From an uncultured Muribaculaceae bacterium (GTDB lineage: Bacteria > Bacteroidota > Bacteroidia > Bacteroidales > Muribaculaceae): a DNA stretch of 20,930 bases. Of this stretch, positions 1 through 7,870 are shown one piece after another (the first letter of the stretch is position 1; each line of letters starts with the position of its first letter). A program made the translations under genes and the position numbers. The stretch is taken from contig CAJTRS010000003.1 of the NCBI GenBank assembly GCA_910578805.1, forward strand, positions 82,819-103,748, in the 5' to 3' direction. The notes beneath the pieces were generated by a model. The model worked only from the letters and a program-made list of their open reading frames with translations, was not told the origin of the DNA and ran no database searches.

Positions 1-1159
1 CGAGACTGAAATACTGCGCCGCATGGACGAAGGCATATACGACCGCGAGGAATACGCCAAAGCCATGGCCTGGACTGAAAAATACTGCAAGATAAATGAA
101 GGTGACGATTTCAAGAACCGTCCCGAAAAGCGCAAGACCCGCGAACAGAAAGACGCCGACTGGGAATTCATTGTAAAAATGACCCTGATAGTCCGCGACC
201 TCATGCAGGGCAACCCACGCCTCAAAGACCTCGGATTCAAAGAGGAGGCATTGGGACACAACGCTATCGCCGGCGGATTCCAGGGACAGCGCCAGTGGAC
301 CGACTGGAAACCCAACGGTGACTACACCGAAGCGTTGATGAACACCTCGTTTGACTGGAACGGTATCCGTGAGGCTTTTGTACTCGCCACCGAAAATGAT
401 GCCTGCAACGGCGTGGCCATGCTATTCGGACACCTGCTCACCGGCTGTGGCCAGATGTTCTCCGATGTGCGCACCTACTGGAGCCCCGAAGCCGTCAAGA
501 GAGTGACCGGCAAGGAACTTACAGGCCGTGCCTCAGGCGGAATAATACACCTTATCAATTCAGGCGCCACCACTCTCGATGCAACCGGCGCGAGCGTCAA
601 TGCCAATGGCGAGCCTTGCATGAAACCGTCGTGGGAGATGACCGACGAAGATGTAAAAGCCTGTCTCAAGGCAACCACATGGTATCCCGCTGACCGCGAT
701 TACTTCCGCGGAGGCGGTTTCTCAAGCAACTTCCTCACCCGCGGAGGCATGCCCGTGACCATGTCGCGTCTCAACCTGGTCAAAGGTCTCGGTCCGGTGC
801 TCCAGATAGCCGAAGGCTGGACAGTGGATATCGATCCCGAAATCAACCAGATTCTCGACAAGCGCACCGACCCCACCTGGCCCACCACATGGTTTGTGCC
901 CCGTCTGTGTCCCGAGCGCGACGCATTCAAGGACGTTTACTCAGTGATGAACAACTGGGGAGCCAACCACGGAGCCATATCCTACGGACATATCGGAGCC
1001 GACCTCATCACATTGGCATCGATACTGCGCATACCCGTTTGCATGCACAATGTCACCGACACCGACATTTTCCGCCCTGCCGCATGGAATGCATTCGGCA
1101 TGGACAAGGAGGGAGCCGACTACCGCGCATGCATGAACTATGGACCCATCTACAAATAA
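1..1159 (+). CDS. fucI: L-fucose isomerase, C-terminal part (5' end outside window)
   Basis: This enzyme interconverts L-fucose and L-fuculose, the first cytoplasmic step of fucose catabolism. The reading frame is open from base 2, so the gene starts upstream; about 385 of the family's usual ~590 residues are present. Numbering from the internal Met at base 23, Glu124 (in ATEND) and Asp148 (in FSDVRTYW) are 24 residues apart, the same spacing as the metal-binding Glu337 and Asp361 of the E. coli enzyme as I remember it, and His323 (in SYGHIGAD) fits the third ligand His528. The C-terminus, with MHNV and NYGPIYK, is complete. It is the first visible gene of the fuc operon; the fucA start is 9 bases downstream. 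Its promoter and any regulator gene are outside the window. No damage is visible. Confidence 0.96.
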   Translation, partial: ETEILRRMDEGIYDREEYAKAMAWTEKYCKINEGDDFKNRPEKRKTREQKDADWEFIVKMTLIVRDLMQGNPRLKDLGFKEEALGHNAIAGGFQGQRQWTDWKPNGDYTEALMNTSFDWNGIREAFVLATENDACNGVAMLFGHLLTGCGQMFSDVRTYWSPEAVKRVTGKELTGRASGGIIHLINSGATTLDATGASVNANGEPCMKPSWEMTDEDVKACLKATTWYPADRDYFRGGGFSSNFLTRGGMPVTMSRLNLVKGLGPVLQIAEGWTVDIDPEINQILDKRTDPTWPTTWFVPRLCPERDAFKDVYSVMNNWGANHGAISYGHIGADLITLASILRIPVCMHNVTDTDIFRPAAWNAFGMDKEGADYRACMNYGPIYK

Positions 1160-1168
1160 TCCACAGCC

Positions 1169-1810
1169 ATGGCAACATCAAAACAGATCGACGAATTCAT
1201 ACATCAGGCCCGACGCGTAGGTGCGGCCGGCTTAACCATATGCAGCAGCGGCAACCTGTCGTGGCGTCTGCCCGGAGGCGAAGTGCTTCTCTCGGGCACC
1301 GGCTCATGGGTGCCCGAACTGACGGCCGACCGTGTGTCGGTGTGCCGCCTTGACACCGGCGAGATACTCAACGGCGTACGCCCGTCGATGGAAAGCACTT
1401 TCCATCTCGGTGTGTTGCGCGAGCGTCCCGACATGAACGTAGTGTTACACTTCCAGAGCCCTTACGCCACCGCCGTAGCCTGCATGGAACGACGCCCCGA
1501 CAATTTCAACTTCACCGCAGAAATGGCCCTCCACGTAGGCGAGACGATACCCATGATACCGTATTTCCGTCCCGGCTCACCCGATTTGGCCAGGAATGTG
1601 ATAGAGCAGATGCGCACCCATAATTCGGTGATGCTGCTGAAACACGGTCAGGTGGTGTGCGGCGAGGATTTCGACCACGCTTTCGAGCGCGCGATGTTCT
1701 TCGAAATGGGGTGCCGCATAGCCGTACTCAACGGCAACAATGTAAATCCGCTTACCCGCGACGAGATCAACGACCTTGAATCATACTTTTTGGGCAAGGA
1801 AGGAAAATGA
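1169..1810 (+). CDS. fucA: L-fuculose-1-phosphate aldolase (class II aldolase/adducin family)
   Basis: This 213-residue aldolase should split L-fuculose-1-phosphate into dihydroxyacetone phosphate and L-lactaldehyde with a divalent metal. SSGNLSWR (26-33) and SGTGSW (42-47) fit the phosphate-binding loops, Glu75 in PSMESTFH fits the catalytic Glu73 of E. coli FucA, and His94 and His159 (in LLKHGQV) fit two of the three zinc ligands. The third ligand, usually the second His of an HxH motif, is Gln96 here (HFQSPYAT); see findings. Length is near that of the E. coli protein (about 215). The gene begins 9 bases after fucI and its stop overlaps the fucK start in ATGA (1807-1810), implying translational coupling. 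No Shine-Dalgarno sequence is visible. The class is clear; the substrate is inferred from the operon. Confidence 0.92.
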   Translation: MATSKQIDEFIHQARRVGAAGLTICSSGNLSWRLPGGEVLLSGTGSWVPELTADRVSVCRLDTGEILNGVRPSMESTFHLGVLRERPDMNVVLHFQSPYATAVACMERRPDNFNFTAEMALHVGETIPMIPYFRPGSPDLARNVIEQMRTHNSVMLLKHGQVVCGEDFDHAFERAMFFEMGCRIAVLNGNNVNPLTRDEINDLESYFLGKEGK

Positions 1811-3201
1811 AAGAAGCATATATAGCCGCCGATTTCGGAGGTGGTTCCGGCAGAGTCATTGCCGGAACCATCGATGACGGCCGCCTGACCATCACCGAAA
1901 TACACCGGTTCGGCAACAGACAGGTGAGACTTGGAGGCCACACCTACTGGGACTTTCCGGCTCTATTCGCCGACATGACCGAAGGGCTGCGCAAGGCAGT
2001 GGAAGCCGGATTCCGCATCAAGAGCATAGGCATAGACACATGGGGTGTCGATTTCGGGTTCATCGACTCGCGGGGCAACCTGCTGTCAAACCCGGTGTGC
2101 TACCGTGACGACTCCATAACAGGAAGCTCCGGCCGATATCTCGCCGGCAGGGACATAGACACCCATTATTCCATGGCCGGCCTGCAGGTGATGGACATAA
2201 ACTCCCTTTACCGGCTGGCCGATATGAAACGCAACTCGCCGGACATACTCGGAGCGGCACACCGGCTGCTGTTCATGCCCGACCTGTTCAGCTATTTCCT
2301 GACATCTGTGGACTGCAACGAATACACCATAGCCTCCACCTCCGGACTTATCGATGCCCGCAGCCGCTGCTGGAACCACAGTCTGATAGCCGAAGCCGGC
2401 CTGCCTGAACACTTGTTCGGCCGCATAGTGATGCCGGGCGAAGTGCGCGGCACTCTCACTGACGATGTAAAACGCCAGATAGGCATAGACTATGATGTGA
2501 ACGTGGTGGCCGTAGGCTCACACGACACGGCAAGCGCCGTATATTCCGTAGCGCACACATACGATACCGACGGTACGGCCTACCTGAGTTCCGGCACATG
2601 GTCGCTGCTCGGAGTAACCCTCGCCGAACCGATACTCTCGCCACAGGCACGAACCGGAGGCTTCACCAATGAAGGCGGAATCGATGGCCGGATACGGTTT
2701 CTGCAAAACATCACAGGTCTGTGGATATTGCAGAGCCTCATGGCCGAATGGCGTCGCGAAGGCCTGTCAACCGACTACGGCCACCTGATAGCCGAAGCCG
2801 AAAAGTCCGGATTCACAGCTTGCATAGATGTGGACGATGCACGCTTCACCAATCCGCACAGCATGTCGGAAGAGATAAAAGAGTATTTCAGGGAGAGATC
2901 GGCAGAGGCACCGCATACACAGGGCGACATGGTGCGTTGTGTGTTGGAATCGCTTGCCCTTCGATATAAAAAAGGAATCGACAACCTCAACAACCTGCTT
3001 CCGGAACCGGTAAGACGCCTTCAGATAATAGGAGGCGGAAGCCGCAACGCCCTTCTCAACAGACTCACTGAAAAAGCCACAGGTTTACCGGTGAGCGCAG
3101 GACCGGCCGAGGCCACAGCCATAGGCAACATATTATTGCAGGCACGCACAGACCGAAAAATAGCATCGCCTGCCGACATCACGGAAATCATACAAACCTA
3201 A
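1807..3201 (+). CDS. fucK: L-fuculokinase (FGGY family, rhamnulokinase-like)
   Basis: This 464-residue FGGY sugar kinase should phosphorylate L-fuculose with ATP to give the FucA substrate. Visible family features are the N-terminal phosphate loop ADFGGGSGR (8-16), GIDTWGVDFG near 75, PVCYRDD near 100, the catalytic-Asp motif GSHDTASAV near 238, SSGTWSLLG near 262, and the adenine-side loop GGGSRN near 404. By sequence it resembles RhaB rhamnulokinases more than E. coli FucK, so the fuculose assignment rests on its place between fucA and fucP. A rhamnulokinase role is the main alternative but unlikely here, since no rhamnose genes are visible. It overlaps fucA by 4 bases; fucP follows after 36 bases. 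Confidence 0.92.
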   Translation: MKEAYIAADFGGGSGRVIAGTIDDGRLTITEIHRFGNRQVRLGGHTYWDFPALFADMTEGLRKAVEAGFRIKSIGIDTWGVDFGFIDSRGNLLSNPVCYRDDSITGSSGRYLAGRDIDTHYSMAGLQVMDINSLYRLADMKRNSPDILGAAHRLLFMPDLFSYFLTSVDCNEYTIASTSGLIDARSRCWNHSLIAEAGLPEHLFGRIVMPGEVRGTLTDDVKRQIGIDYDVNVVAVGSHDTASAVYSVAHTYDTDGTAYLSSGTWSLLGVTLAEPILSPQARTGGFTNEGGIDGRIRFLQNITGLWILQSLMAEWRREGLSTDYGHLIAEAEKSGFTACIDVDDARFTNPHSMSEEIKEYFRERSAEAPHTQGDMVRCVLESLALRYKKGIDNLNNLLPEPVRRLQIIGGGSRNALLNRLTEKATGLPVSAGPAEATAIGNILLQARTDRKIASPADITEIIQT

Positions 3202-3237
3202 CAGACAAATCCCAAACATCATTATCCTTAAATCTTT

Positions 3238-4551
3238 ATGAACCAAACATTACGTCAGCGGCACGTATTGATCGAAAAACGATATCTCGTGCCGTTCATA
3301 CTCATCACCACCCTGTTTGCCTTATGGGGATTTGCCAACGATATCACCAACCCCATGGTGGCGGCTTTCAAGGACGTGATGGAAATATCCACCGCCCAGG
3401 CATCGCTGGTACAATTCGCGTTTTACGGGGGCTACGCCACCATGGCCATTCCGGCAGCCCTGTTCATACGCCGGTCAAGCTACAAGAGCGGAATACTCCT
3501 CGGCCTGGGCCTGTATGCCATAGGGGCTTTTCTGTTCATTCCGGCCGCCATACAGCAGAGTTTCACTTTTTTCTGTGTGTCGCTCTATGTGCTCACTTTC
3601 GGACTGGCGTTCCTTGAAACCACAGCCAATCCCTATATACTCTCGCTCGGCAGCAAGGAGACCTCCACACGCCGGCTCAATCTGGCACAGGCATTCAATC
3701 CCGTGGGATCGCTTTCGGGCATGGCCATAGCCTCGTTCGTAGTGCTCCCCAATCTGATCTCCGACACCCGCGACAGTGCAGGAAATCTGATTTTCAACAC
3801 ACTTGACGCGTCGGAAAAGGCATCGATACGCACACATGACCTTGCAGTGATACGCGACCCCTACGTGGCCATAGGGCTTGTAGTCCTCGTAATGTTCATA
3901 ATCATCGCCTTGGTTAAGATGCCACGCACCGACCAGCGCGGCGAAAAGGTAAACAACACCGTGACCCTCCGTCGCCTGTGGCACAACCACCCCTACCGCT
4001 GGGGTGTACTGACACAGATGTTCTATGTGGCCGCACAGATAATGGTGTGGACATTCATAATCCAGTATGCCGACAATCTGGGCATCAACAAGGCCACCGC
4101 CCAGCTCTACAACATAGTGGCCATGTCGTTGTCACTCAGCTTCAGGTTTGTAGGCACATTCATGATGAAATATATCCGTCCGGCCACAATGCTTACGGTG
4201 TTCGGCATCGGAGCCACGGTGTGCACCACCGCCACCATACTCATTGACGGTATGGCAGGACTCTATTTCCTTGTGGCAATAAGCGCGTTCATGTCCATCA
4301 TGTTCCCGAGCATCTACGGTATAGCACTTGAAAAGGTTGACGAACGCGACACTTCGCTCGGCGCGGCATTTCTGGTCATGGCCATCGTGGGAGGAGCTTT
4401 GATGCCACCGCTTCAGGGCATGATCATAGACCTTGGCACCGTGGCATGGCTGCCGGCCGTCAACGTGTCATTCATACTGCCGCTGGTGTGCTTCATAGCA
4501 GTCACCACTTATGGCATATACACTTCCCGCAAATCAAGAACCATAGAATAA
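3238..4551 (+). CDS. fucP: L-fucose:proton symporter (MFS, FucP family)
   Basis: This 437-residue inner-membrane carrier of the major facilitator superfamily imports L-fucose; E. coli FucP is 438 residues. About twelve hydrophobic segments alternate along the protein. Family motifs include FALWGFANDITNP in helix 1, FLETTANPY in helix 4 (its Glu matches the essential Glu135 of E. coli FucP) and RLNLAQAFNPVG in helix 5 (matching the sugar-binding Gln159 and Asn162). The proton-carrying Asp46 position appears to be Asn, with an Asp three residues earlier; see findings. It lies 36 bases after fucK and 14 bases before the GH16 gene, so all are probably co-transcribed. Uptake of another deoxyhexose is possible but less likely given fucI. 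Confidence 0.94.
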   Translation: MNQTLRQRHVLIEKRYLVPFILITTLFALWGFANDITNPMVAAFKDVMEISTAQASLVQFAFYGGYATMAIPAALFIRRSSYKSGILLGLGLYAIGAFLFIPAAIQQSFTFFCVSLYVLTFGLAFLETTANPYILSLGSKETSTRRLNLAQAFNPVGSLSGMAIASFVVLPNLISDTRDSAGNLIFNTLDASEKASIRTHDLAVIRDPYVAIGLVVLVMFIIIALVKMPRTDQRGEKVNNTVTLRRLWHNHPYRWGVLTQMFYVAAQIMVWTFIIQYADNLGINKATAQLYNIVAMSLSLSFRFVGTFMMKYIRPATMLTVFGIGATVCTTATILIDGMAGLYFLVAISAFMSIMFPSIYGIALEKVDERDTSLGAAFLVMAIVGGALMPPLQGMIIDLGTVAWLPAVNVSFILPLVCFIAVTTYGIYTSRKSRTIE

Positions 4552-4565
4552 CATCTGACTCCAGT

Positions 4566-5390
4566 ATGAACCGAATCGTAATATGCCTGCTCACCACAGC
4601 CGCCGTTTCAGTAACGATGCTGGCCACAGGGTGCCATACAGGCCACAATCCCGACCAATGGAATCTGGTTTGGGAGGAGGACTTCGAATCTTCCGAGATA
4701 GACACTTCCGTATGGTCAAAAATCCCGCGGGGAACAGCACCGTGGAACAAATACATGTCGCCTGACGACACATGCTATGCCGTATCCGGCGGCAATCTGA
4801 TACTCCGTGGACTCCACGGTAATGCGGCACAGGCAAACGATACCGCCTCGTATATCACGGGAGGGCTATATACCAAAGGGAAAAAGGCCTTCAGCAACGG
4901 GCGATTGGAGATAAGAGCCAAACTGCAAGGCGCCAAGGGCGCGTGGCCGGCAATATGGCTGCTGCCCGATCCCTGCCATGGAGAGACCGGCAGCGAGAAC
5001 TGCCGGTGGCCCTATGGCGGTGAGATAGACATAATGGAGCGCCTCAACCATGACACAATAGCCTATCAGACCGTACACTCCTATTACACTCTCTATCTGA
5101 AGCAGGACACCGTGCCGCCGCATTTCGCCACAGGCACCATAAATCCCGGCGAATACAATGTGTATGCCGTGGAAATGTATCCCGACAGCCTTAAATTTTT
5201 CATCAACGACAACCACACATTCACCTATCCACGAATCGAGACGGAACTTGAAGGCCAGTTCCCATATGACCGCCCTTATTATCTGCTTATCGACATGCAG
5301 CTTGGCGGAGACTGGGTGGGTGAGATAGACCCATCGGAAATACCCGTCGAGATGCTCGTGGACAGAGTGAGTTTCTACACAAAACCGTAA
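4566..5390 (+). CDS. Glycoside hydrolase family 16 lipoprotein, last gene of the fucose operon
   Basis: This 274-residue secreted beta-glycanase carries a lipoprotein signal peptide (residues 1-22, hydrophobic core ICLLTTAAVSVTMLA, lipobox LATGC with Cys23). The residues after Cys23 (HTGHN) are not acidic, so a surface-export signal is not evident and a periplasmic site is plausible. The GH16 active-site motif GEIDIMERL gives nucleophile Glu153, Asp155 and acid/base Glu158; the upstream aromatic cleft (GAWPAIWLLP, 125-134) and downstream QTVHSYYTLY (168-177) also fit. There is one catalytic domain and no binding module. The frame is open upstream into fucP, but the Met at 4566 directly precedes the signal peptide and is 14 bases after the fucP stop. 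The family includes laminarinases, agarases and endo-beta-galactosidases; the substrate cannot be fixed from sequence, but operon context favours a fucosylated host glycan. Confidence 0.9.
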   Translation: MNRIVICLLTTAAVSVTMLATGCHTGHNPDQWNLVWEEDFESSEIDTSVWSKIPRGTAPWNKYMSPDDTCYAVSGGNLILRGLHGNAAQANDTASYITGGLYTKGKKAFSNGRLEIRAKLQGAKGAWPAIWLLPDPCHGETGSENCRWPYGGEIDIMERLNHDTIAYQTVHSYYTLYLKQDTVPPHFATGTINPGEYNVYAVEMYPDSLKFFINDNHTFTYPRIETELEGQFPYDRPYYLLIDMQLGGDWVGEIDPSEIPVEMLVDRVSFYTKP

Positions 5391-5434
5391 AAACCAGGCT
5401 CTGCGCTTACGATAGTATTTAACAGCCAATACAA

Positions 5435-5468
5435 ATTAGGACAGAGTGGCATGCCACTCTGTCCTAAT
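5435..5468. terminator. Perfect 34-base palindrome between convergent genes, likely bidirectional terminator
   Basis: The two 17-base halves are exact reverse complements, centred on GGCATGCC at 5448-5455. Either RNA strand can fold a ~15-base-pair stem with a four-base CATG loop. It sits 44 bases past the GH16 stop and 26 bases past the pgi stop, where two convergent transcripts should end. The flanks are A/T-rich but lack a long T run on either side, so intrinsic termination is inferred from position and structure. A regulator site or a remnant of a mobile repeat is the alternative. Confidence 0.65.
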
Positions 5469-5494
5469 CATTATAATTCGATTATAAACCGTAA

Positions 5495-6838
5495 TCAAAG
5501 ACGTGACTTGATCCCGGCTGTCTCGGCCTCATATCCGGGCTTTTCAAGGAGGGCAAACATATTGCGCTTGTAATCCTCCACACCGGGCTGGTTGAACGGA
5601 TTGACACCAAGCAAGTATCCGCTGATGCCGCATGCTTTCTCAAAGAAATAGATGAGTTGTCCGAGATACTTTTCGCTCAAAGCGGGTATGGTAATGCGCA
5701 TATTGGGCACACCGCCATCGACATGAGCTATGCGGGTACCGAGTTCGGCCATCTTGTTGACCTGGTCCACTCGCTTGCCGGCTATGTAATTGAGCCCGTC
5801 GAGGTTATCGCTGTCGGACGGTATCACCACCTCATGATCCGGCACTTCCACCGACAGCACCGTCTCAAATATGGTGCGCTCGCCGTCCTGTATCCACTGT
5901 CCCATGGAATGGAGATCGGTGGAGTTATCTACGGCCGCAGGAAATATACCTTTGTGATCCTTACCCTCACTTTCGCCATACAGCTGCTTCCACCATTCTC
6001 CGAAATAGTGCAGCTTGGGATTGTAGTTGACCATGATCTCAATCTTTTTGCCGGCACGGTAAAGAGCATTACGGGTTGCGGCATAGAGAAGTGACGGATT
6101 TGACTCATAATCTTCAGCCGAACATATCCGCTGCATGTGGGCGGCTCCGGCAATGAGTTCTTTTATATCATATCCGGCCACAGCTATAGGCAGCAGACCC
6201 ACAGGCGTGAGCACGGAGAAACGGCCACCGACATTGTCATCGATCACAAACGTGCGGTAACCCTCTTCAGTGGCCAGCTGACGGAGTGCGCCTCGGCGCT
6301 CATCGGTTATTGCCACTATATGGCGCGCGGCGTGCTCCTTGCCCTCCTTGCGCTCAAGAAGCTCCTTAAGCAGACGGAATGCAATAGCCGGCTCTGTAGT
6401 GGTGCCCGACTTGGATATAACTATGATTCCGAACCGTTTGTCGCGGAGATAGTCCATCAGTTCATAAAGATAGTCTTCACCTATGTTCTGGCCTGCAAAA
6501 AGCATCTGCGGACCTTTGCAATCATGACGATATGCACCGAAACTGTCACCGAGAGCTTCGATCACGGCTTTGGCTCCGAGATAAGAACCGCCGATACCTA
6601 TTGACACCACTACCTCACACTCCTTGCGCAGGCTTTCGGCGGTGGCATTGATTTCGTTTACAAGTTCTGCCGAAAGACGGGTCGGAAGGTCTGTCCAGCC
6701 AAGGAAGTCATTACCGGCACCCGATCCGGTCTCTACGGTTTTCATGGCCTGAACAGCCTCCGGGAGAAGGGCGTCTATCTGCTGCCGCGACACGGTAGCG
6801 GCAACGGAGGCTACATCGATTTTGATAGAGGTATCCAT
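5495..6838 (-). CDS. pgi: Glucose-6-phosphate isomerase
   Basis: This 447-residue cytoplasmic enzyme interconverts glucose-6-phosphate and fructose-6-phosphate in glycolysis and gluconeogenesis. It is the short bacterial form (about 445-450 residues), not the ~550-residue E. coli type. Visible are the first sugar-isomerase domain with SIGIGGSYLGAK (79-90) and the phosphate-binding SKSGTTTE (142-149), the PGI signature DNVGGRFSVLTPVG (201-214), the probable catalytic Glu289 (YGESEG) and His310 (DLHSMG), and the C-terminal signature NPFNQPGVEDYK with Lys424. It is the last gene of lysS-gpsA-pgi, beginning 11 bases after the gpsA stop, and it ends at the shared palindrome. It is intact, with no unusual residues noticed. 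Confidence 0.97.
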   Translation of the reverse strand: MDTSIKIDVASVAATVSRQQIDALLPEAVQAMKTVETGSGAGNDFLGWTDLPTRLSAELVNEINATAESLRKECEVVVSIGIGGSYLGAKAVIEALGDSFGAYRHDCKGPQMLFAGQNIGEDYLYELMDYLRDKRFGIIVISKSGTTTEPAIAFRLLKELLERKEGKEHAARHIVAITDERRGALRQLATEEGYRTFVIDDNVGGRFSVLTPVGLLPIAVAGYDIKELIAGAAHMQRICSAEDYESNPSLLYAATRNALYRAGKKIEIMVNYNPKLHYFGEWWKQLYGESEGKDHKGIFPAAVDNSTDLHSMGQWIQDGERTIFETVLSVEVPDHEVVIPSDSDNLDGLNYIAGKRVDQVNKMAELGTRIAHVDGGVPNMRITIPALSEKYLGQLIYFFEKACGISGYLLGVNPFNQPGVEDYKRNMFALLEKPGYEAETAGIKSRL

Positions 6839-6849
6839 ATCTATATTTT

Positions 6850-7845
6850 TTAAATGAATGTTTCCGACATTATCTTTATGGCCTTTGCAGGCTTCTCGTT
6901 GCGATAAAGTATATCATACACGCCATCAAGTATAGGCATGGTCACATGATATTTCTGGTTTATCTCATGAATGCACTTTGTGCCGTAATAACCCTCGGCA
7001 GTCTGTTCCATCTCCATCTTGGCGGCTCGCACGGAGTAACCGTTGCCTATCATGGAACCGAAATTGTGGTTACGGCTGAAGCGCGAATAAGATGTGACCA
7101 GAAGGTCGCCAAGATACACCGAATCGCATATCTGTCGCGGACGTGGACAAACCGTATCGACAAACCGCTCCATCTCGCGTATGGCATTGGACACAAGCAT
7201 GGCCAGGAAATTATCACCGGCTTTAAGACCGTGGACTATGCCGGAAGCGATGGAATAGACATTCTTGAGCACCGCAGCATATTCAATGCCGGTAACGTCG
7301 CTTGATGTGATGGTTTTCATCGCCTTACCCGACAACAGATTGGCAAACTGCTCGGCATGGAATATGTCGTTGCACCCCACCGTAAGGTAACTCTGACGTC
7401 CAAGCGCCACCTCCTCGGCATGACACGGCCCTGACACCACAAGCATACGCTCGGGAGCCACGCCATAGACTCTCTGCATGTATGTGGATATGATCTCGTT
7501 GTCATCAGGCACAATGCCTTTCACGGCCGATACCACGAATTTGTCGCTTATATCCACCGATATCTTCTCCAGATGAGACTTGAAGTAGGGCGAGGGCATG
7601 ACCATGAGAAGAGTGTCGGCCTCGGAACACACATAGTTGATATCACTTGAAAACTCTATGCGCTGAATGTCAAACTCCACATCGCTGAGATAGGCTGGAT
7701 TGTGCCTCAGACGCCTGAAGTCATCTATGCGGTCGTCGCGCCGCATATACCACAGTATAGTCTCACAATTATTCAGCAGTAGTTTGGCCAAAGCCGTGGC
7801 CCAGCTTCCGCCACCCATCACTGCCACTTTTCCGGGAAATTTCAT
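6850..7845 (-). CDS. gpsA: Glycerol-3-phosphate dehydrogenase [NAD(P)+]
   Basis: This 331-residue enzyme reduces dihydroxyacetone phosphate to sn-glycerol-3-phosphate, the backbone for phospholipid synthesis. The N-terminal Rossmann loop is GGGSWATALA (11-20). VKGI (108-111) and SGPCHAEEVA (138-147) replace the commoner GPSFAxEVA, and the catalytic lysine is Lys194 in AAVLKNVYSIASG, matching Lys192 of E. coli GpsA. GDLLVTSYSRFSRNHNFG (246-263) is the C-terminal substrate-domain signature. Length is normal (E. coli 339). It lies 25 bases after lysS and 11 bases before pgi on the same strand, so the three are probably one operon. It could connect to the fucose operon only through the common metabolite dihydroxyacetone phosphate. 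Confidence 0.96.
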   Translation of the reverse strand: MKFPGKVAVMGGGSWATALAKLLLNNCETILWYMRRDDRIDDFRRLRHNPAYLSDVEFDIQRIEFSSDINYVCSEADTLLMVMPSPYFKSHLEKISVDISDKFVVSAVKGIVPDDNEIISTYMQRVYGVAPERMLVVSGPCHAEEVALGRQSYLTVGCNDIFHAEQFANLLSGKAMKTITSSDVTGIEYAAVLKNVYSIASGIVHGLKAGDNFLAMLVSNAIREMERFVDTVCPRPRQICDSVYLGDLLVTSYSRFSRNHNFGSMIGNGYSVRAAKMEMEQTAEGYYGTKCIHEINQKYHVTMPILDGVYDILYRNEKPAKAIKIMSETFI

Positions 7846-7870
7846 AATAAATTACAAACGCTTCTACAGC

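Noticed and set aside
4446..4565. A longer version of the GH16 protein starting inside fucP.
   Set aside because: The additional 40 residues overlap fucP coding sequence and would bury the lipoprotein signal peptide that starts at 4566.
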